From positions 310,001 to 374,000 of the forward strand of contig JABELC010000004.1 in NCBI GenBank assembly GCA_028455995.1: a stretch of DNA of 64,000 bases, in the 5' to 3' direction. Each line of letters opens with the position of its first letter. Position 1 is the stretch's first letter. Of this stretch, positions 59,590 through 64,000 are shown piece by piece. Under the pieces are notes generated by a model that worked only from the letters and a program-made list of their open reading frames with translations, did not search any database and was not told the DNA's origin. This DNA comes from Scleromitrula shiraiana (Eukaryota > Ascomycota > Leotiomycetes > Helotiales > Sclerotiniaceae). The translations under genes and the position numbers were made by a program.

Positions 59590-60980
59590 GCCGTCCTCCC
59601 TTGGCAACCCTCCGACAAAAACCTGGCGCTATTTCGAACCCAGAACAAATATTATGGCGATTGCTATTGAAATCGCAACAGCTAAGTTCCTCATTCGTAG
59701 TTATGCTGGATTGACTATGGTCTGGTTTTGTGTTAGTTTGTTTGTGGACTGGGTGGGTAATAATCTCTCAAATTTGAAAGCTTTTGGCGGGAAATGACGT
59801 AGAGGGAGGCAAGACAATCCGGCAATAATCGACAAAAAATAGATTTCTCATGGAATACAAAAGAATTGAAATGGTATTGTAATTTTTGTCTCAACTATTG
59901 CGACAAAACATATAAAATAAAAAAAATTCAAATAATATATGTGTTTGAGAGTACTTTACTGTTGATGAATAAATTGTGGTAAGAAGTAAATAGGGTGGGT
60001 ATTATTGAAAGAGTTCGCAAGCAAAAAAAAAAAGACAGGTAGAACTACAGTAGTTAGGTTTATTCGGGTGGTTAGGGTAGTTTGAGTAGTTAGTTTGGGT
60101 TGGTGGATATATTTTTGATCCAATATTTTTTTTTGGAGAGGAGAGGAGGGGAGGGGAGGGGTGGGGAGGGGAGGGGTTGGGGGTGGGAGAGGATAAAATG
60201 GCTTGCTTCTTGGATGGGATGTGTTTGAGGTGTCTAAGTGTCTAGATGTTTATTAGGTGTCTAGATGTCTAAGTGTCTAGATGTCTAGATGTCTAGATAT
60301 CTTGTGGTTACTTGGGTTTAATAGACTAGTTAGACTTTTAGTACCGTATACTGTATGTATTGTGTAGTGTTGTTATAATAGTAAAAAAGTAAGTGTGGTG
60401 TGTAGTACCTGGGTATGTAGGTAGGAGGAGGACAGGTACTAGGAAGATACAGGTAGAATAATAACCTAGTTAAAATTTGGGTGGAAAGGGTGGGTGAGAC
60501 GAAAAGAGACAAGAGGAAACACTTTATGCCCTAAACAAGATGAATCGGACGATGAAGTATATGGACATCTAATCATATAAAAAGATACTAGGTATATGGT
60601 AGTATTAGTAGTCGTGTTGTTGTTGTTGTTATTTTTGTTGTTGTTGTTATTGTTGTTGTCGTCGTCGTAGGTGTAAGTACTATCTAGCGTATATATATAT
60701 CATACATAGAATAGAGGAGGAGAAAACTGAGAGATGAAGTAAAATCCATTGCAATCTCGAAGAAGGGAATAATGGAGGAACATTCAAGCTTTGTTACAAC
60801 AAGAGTGGATTGGATCTGGTAGATAGTAGATAGTAGATAAATTATCAGGAACCACACATACACAACACAATCTCTCATAACCATACATCCAATTACATAT
60901 TTCCTAGGTATTCAGTAAATACTTAATATAGTATATACCCGTACCTTCATTCAACAACTGTTCTTCCTTCTTTTTTTTTT

Positions 60981-61042
60981 CTTCTTCTTCTTCTTCTTCT
61001 TCTTCTTCTTCTTCTTCTTCTTCTTCTTCTTCTTCTTCTTCT
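60981..61042. repeat. (CTT)20 trinucleotide array
   Basis: About twenty perfect CTT copies, preceded by a T10 run; a pure pyrimidine tract of about 70 nt on the + strand. Confidence 0.95.
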
Positions 61043-61200
61043 TTTCCCTTTTAAGAAACCCACAAAAAAACAAAATTCCGCTTGTATATAGTCGGCTTAG
61101 TGATAGCAGCCACTTCTATAGAAGTGAGCCCTATATTTGATCGATAGAATTACTTGATACATTACGAAGTATTCAACGTTTGTTTCAAAGGTGGATGTTT

Positions 61201-61235
61201 GATTAGGATTAGGATTAGGATTAGGATTAGGATTA
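61201..61235. repeat. (GATTAG)n hexanucleotide array
   Basis: Nearly six copies of GATTAG, that is TTAGGA in another register, one base different from the fungal telomere unit TTAGGG. Followed by GATAGACA repeats at 61245-61275. Confidence 0.85.
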
Positions 61236-61429
61236 CTCGACAAGATACAGATAGACAGATAGACAGATAGACAGGCAAACAAACAGGAAGTCGGCACACA
61301 AAAGATTGAGGTAGGGTTGATACCGGTAATATTCGATGATACTATTGCGGATATATTTGTGGACCATAAAATTTCCACATACTAGCATATGGCATGATTT
61401 CATCTTGGGGAGATTCAGACCCCATTCGG

Positions 61430-62420
61430 ATCACTTTTTAAATTTATTACTAGTACCAAAATGAGTCTAAAATAAAATATTTTATATAAAATAAATAATT
61501 TTTTCAAAAATGTATAGCTTTATAAGATACTATTGAAATATATCATTTTATTAAAAATTAATTAAAATTATTATATAAAAATAATGAAATTATTACTATA
61601 TAAATTTTTAAAATTTATAAATTTATAAATATAGATTTTACTACTATATAGATAATTATTACCTTTAATAAATTATTTAATTTAATAATATTATTATTAA
61701 GAATAAACTTGAAGATTATATTTGATAAATGATTATTTAGATAATATTTATAGATTTACTAAATAAAAAAAAATGATCTACTAAACAAGATCTCAATTAT
61801 TTTCTTCCATTTGCAGAGATCTATCTACCCAAGTTGAAAATAATAATATACTAGAGAATAATCTTATTAATCTTACATCATTTAATTCCTGAAATGGCCA
61901 ACTTGAAACTTAATTATTACTATTATTACTACCGTACATTTCAAAAGTCATAACCCATAATAAAACATTCAAGTTGACTCTTGAAGATCTCTTTTGGTTG
62001 TTTGAATCGTTGAAAAGTAATACTATACTATACTGAATTTGGACACCTCCGAGAATTGTGGACCAAACGTTTTGAAAGGAATAATTGAATTTGAAAATTT
62101 CGAATTCGATTAGATGTTGGAAAAGAGTATATTTCGTAGTTTAGAGCTAAATTCTATTTTAATTCCATTTTTTTTTTGAAAATCTAGTTTGGAATTAATA
62201 TAGTTTAAAGCTTAAATCAACAATATTATATGATATTTATATACTAGTATTTATAGTATACTATTTATAAAATATTTACTACTAGTATATAATACTAATA
62301 TTTATATAATATTAATATATAAAGTACTAGTAGTATACTAGTTTAATAATAATATGATAGTGCAAACAAATACTTCGTAATTTAATTATTTGTTGTTAAA
62401 GGATTCTAATAGGGCATATA
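61430..62420. other. AT-rich patch
   Basis: About 1 kb of AT-rich sequence with TACTAGTA words and no open frame, similar in style to the large isochore at the window start. Probably a decayed repeat. Confidence 0.6.
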
Positions 62421-64000
62421 GGGTACTAGTAAGTGCCGAAAGTACATACGTACCCAATGAATAATGAATGGTCCCGGCCCAGCCCAGTCCAGCCCAGCAG
62501 ATTATCGTAAGATACTTCCGTATCATCATCATCATTAACATTAACTTTTAATATGATCTCCAGATATAGATACATCACAATCCATATATTGTAAGTAACA
62601 CGAGAAAAGAGAAATGAAGATGTATTGTGCAATAATCTATATAAGCAGAAAATGCGATTCCTTTCGCAAAAATGAGATTCAAGGAGAAAAAAAGACGACG
62701 TTTAAAAGAAGAGAAATCAATTGCTGACAGGACCCTTGAAAAGCAGTGACGAACGTGGCGTGCATATTATGACTTCATTTGTCTCACCTTACTATGTACT
62801 CTAAAAATTATAGCCAATTAAATTCATATAAATTCTACTCACGTGCATCCCCTGAATCAAAAATAAAGTCTAGTTACATAACATAAAGAGTGGAAGAGAC
62901 TGCAGCCACCGTTTTTTTCTTCTTCTTTTTCCCTTTTTGGATTGAGAATAGAATGTTCGATGAGGAAACGTTTGTTTTGTAGAATCGAGAATTGTAACAA
63001 AAATTGATGAGGAGCTCTGAAAGTGTCAAAGTTGAAAGCTACTTACCCCACCCAGATATCACAGGGGAATACTATGCATTTCCGCGCTCTGTATAAATGT
63101 TGCAATCATCGAGTAGTGGATTTAACACGATAACGCATCGAGAAAAGGAAAAGAGAAGTCGGCGACGGCGCTTCTTCAAAAAAGGCATTAACAAATTCAG
63201 GGGGGTTCAACTTGGCATTTCCTAGTCATCCATCAATCATCGAAAAGTTAAAAAAATCTGATGAACGGTGAAGCAAATCATCCAGGTTATCCATCTCATG
63301 ATTCTCCCGCGGATAAAAAGATGATGCTTCCTAATGTATATCATACCATCAAGGGCTTCCTTGATACATTTTCAACAATTTTCTTTCGTTTTTTTTTTCT
63401 TCTGTAAATCCTGTAAAGCGGATACCCGTAAACGGACGGGTTACTATCGGAATTACGGATACATACTTGAGATTTTTATCCCGAGTATAAAATGGATTGG
63501 TCTTCTGCGGGAGGTTGGAGCGGGTATGTATGACGATTTGGGAATGAGGTTCGAAAGAATGGGATACAGATACACGTTGACCAAACATCATCGATACCGT
63601 AAACCTTAAGGTTACCAACTGATGTACTATGTATGTATGCATGTATGTATGTATGCGTACCTTCTATGTAGTACGTACCAATACATACATAGTATGTACT
63701 ATATGCAGATAAACCATTCACAACTTTGATCTTGTGAATTGTGAGTTTCCAGATGTCTTCAATTCTTTATGTAGGGGGGTAGTAATGGATCGATCATACT
63801 TGATAGTATTGAGATTCTAATCATCGATCGCGAGGTGAGCAATATCTTTCTGTATCTAAACACGAGATACCGTTACTCCATAATATATTGATAATCTATA
63901 ATTGATTGTAGGTAGTACTTACAGTAAGGGGCTAATACTGTTGGAGGGTGCACAACTAAATAACCGTACACCACAAACCAATCGATCAATATTTACACAA

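Larger units (their letters stand above)
59590..64000. other. Gene-free region 5' of the histidine kinase gene
   Basis: No gene can be supported. The first part is the promoter and leader of the kinase. It contains a G-rich tract (GAGGGGAGGGG, 60138-60175), TGTCTAGATG repeats at 60240-60300, GTTGTT repeats near 60610-60660, a (CTT)n array, a (GATTAG)n array and an AT-rich patch at 61.4-62.4 kb. The last 1.5 kb returns to ordinary composition; the short frames there have no support. Confidence 0.55.

Noticed and set aside
58923..59797. + strand frames of 155-263 codons over the 5' end of the kinase gene
   Set aside because: They are antisense to the disordered Ser/Pro-rich N-terminus of the histidine kinase, where such mirror frames are common.

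Overview
This is nuclear DNA of a filamentous ascomycete. The genes carry short GT-AG introns (46-155 nt), the protein families are typical of Pezizomycotina (HET domain, fungal rhodopsin-like membrane protein, BTB protein, fungal hybrid histidine kinase), and gene-rich segments alternate with an extremely AT-rich block. The AT-rich block together with the protein style suggests a Leotiomycete of the Botrytis/Sclerotinia kind. That placement is an inference and was not tested by a search.

Layout. 1-7.95 kb is an AT-rich, gene-free isochore with decayed tandem repeats. 7.95-14.3 kb is gene-free and becomes dense in tetra- and pentanucleotide microsatellites. 14.3-22.3 kb is a compact gene cluster: an Arp10/RO-7-type actin-related protein (-) and a GEN1/Yen1-type Holliday-junction resolvase (+) share a divergent promoter that holds an RFX-type X-box, followed by a nine-exon amino-acid permease (-). 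22.3-29.4 kb is an accessory stretch: an AT-rich MITE-like element, an intact rhodopsin-domain membrane protein, a broken HET gene and a broken O-methyltransferase gene. 30.5-48 kb is housekeeping-like: BTB protein (-), an unrecognised 337-aa protein (-), a calponin-homology/coiled-coil protein (+), an intron-containing tRNA-Arg(UCU), a 14-exon HELGH metallopeptidase-like protein (-) and a TBC Rab-GAP (-). 48-53.1 kb is gene-free and repeat-rich. 53.1-59.6 kb is a very large PAS/histidine-kinase/response-regulator protein (-). 59.6-64 kb shows no gene that I can support and includes another AT-rich patch.

There is no operon-like functional grouping. The intact genes concern cytoskeleton and transport (Arp10, CH-domain protein, TBC GAP), DNA repair (resolvase), nutrient uptake (permease) and signalling (histidine kinase, BTB, rhodopsin-like protein). 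All exon models were built by eye from splice sites and reading frame. Each spliced total is a multiple of three, which supports the models but does not replace transcript data. The least described gene is the metallopeptidase-like one, whose zinc motif is created only by splicing and which contains two micro-exons of 10 and 12 nt.
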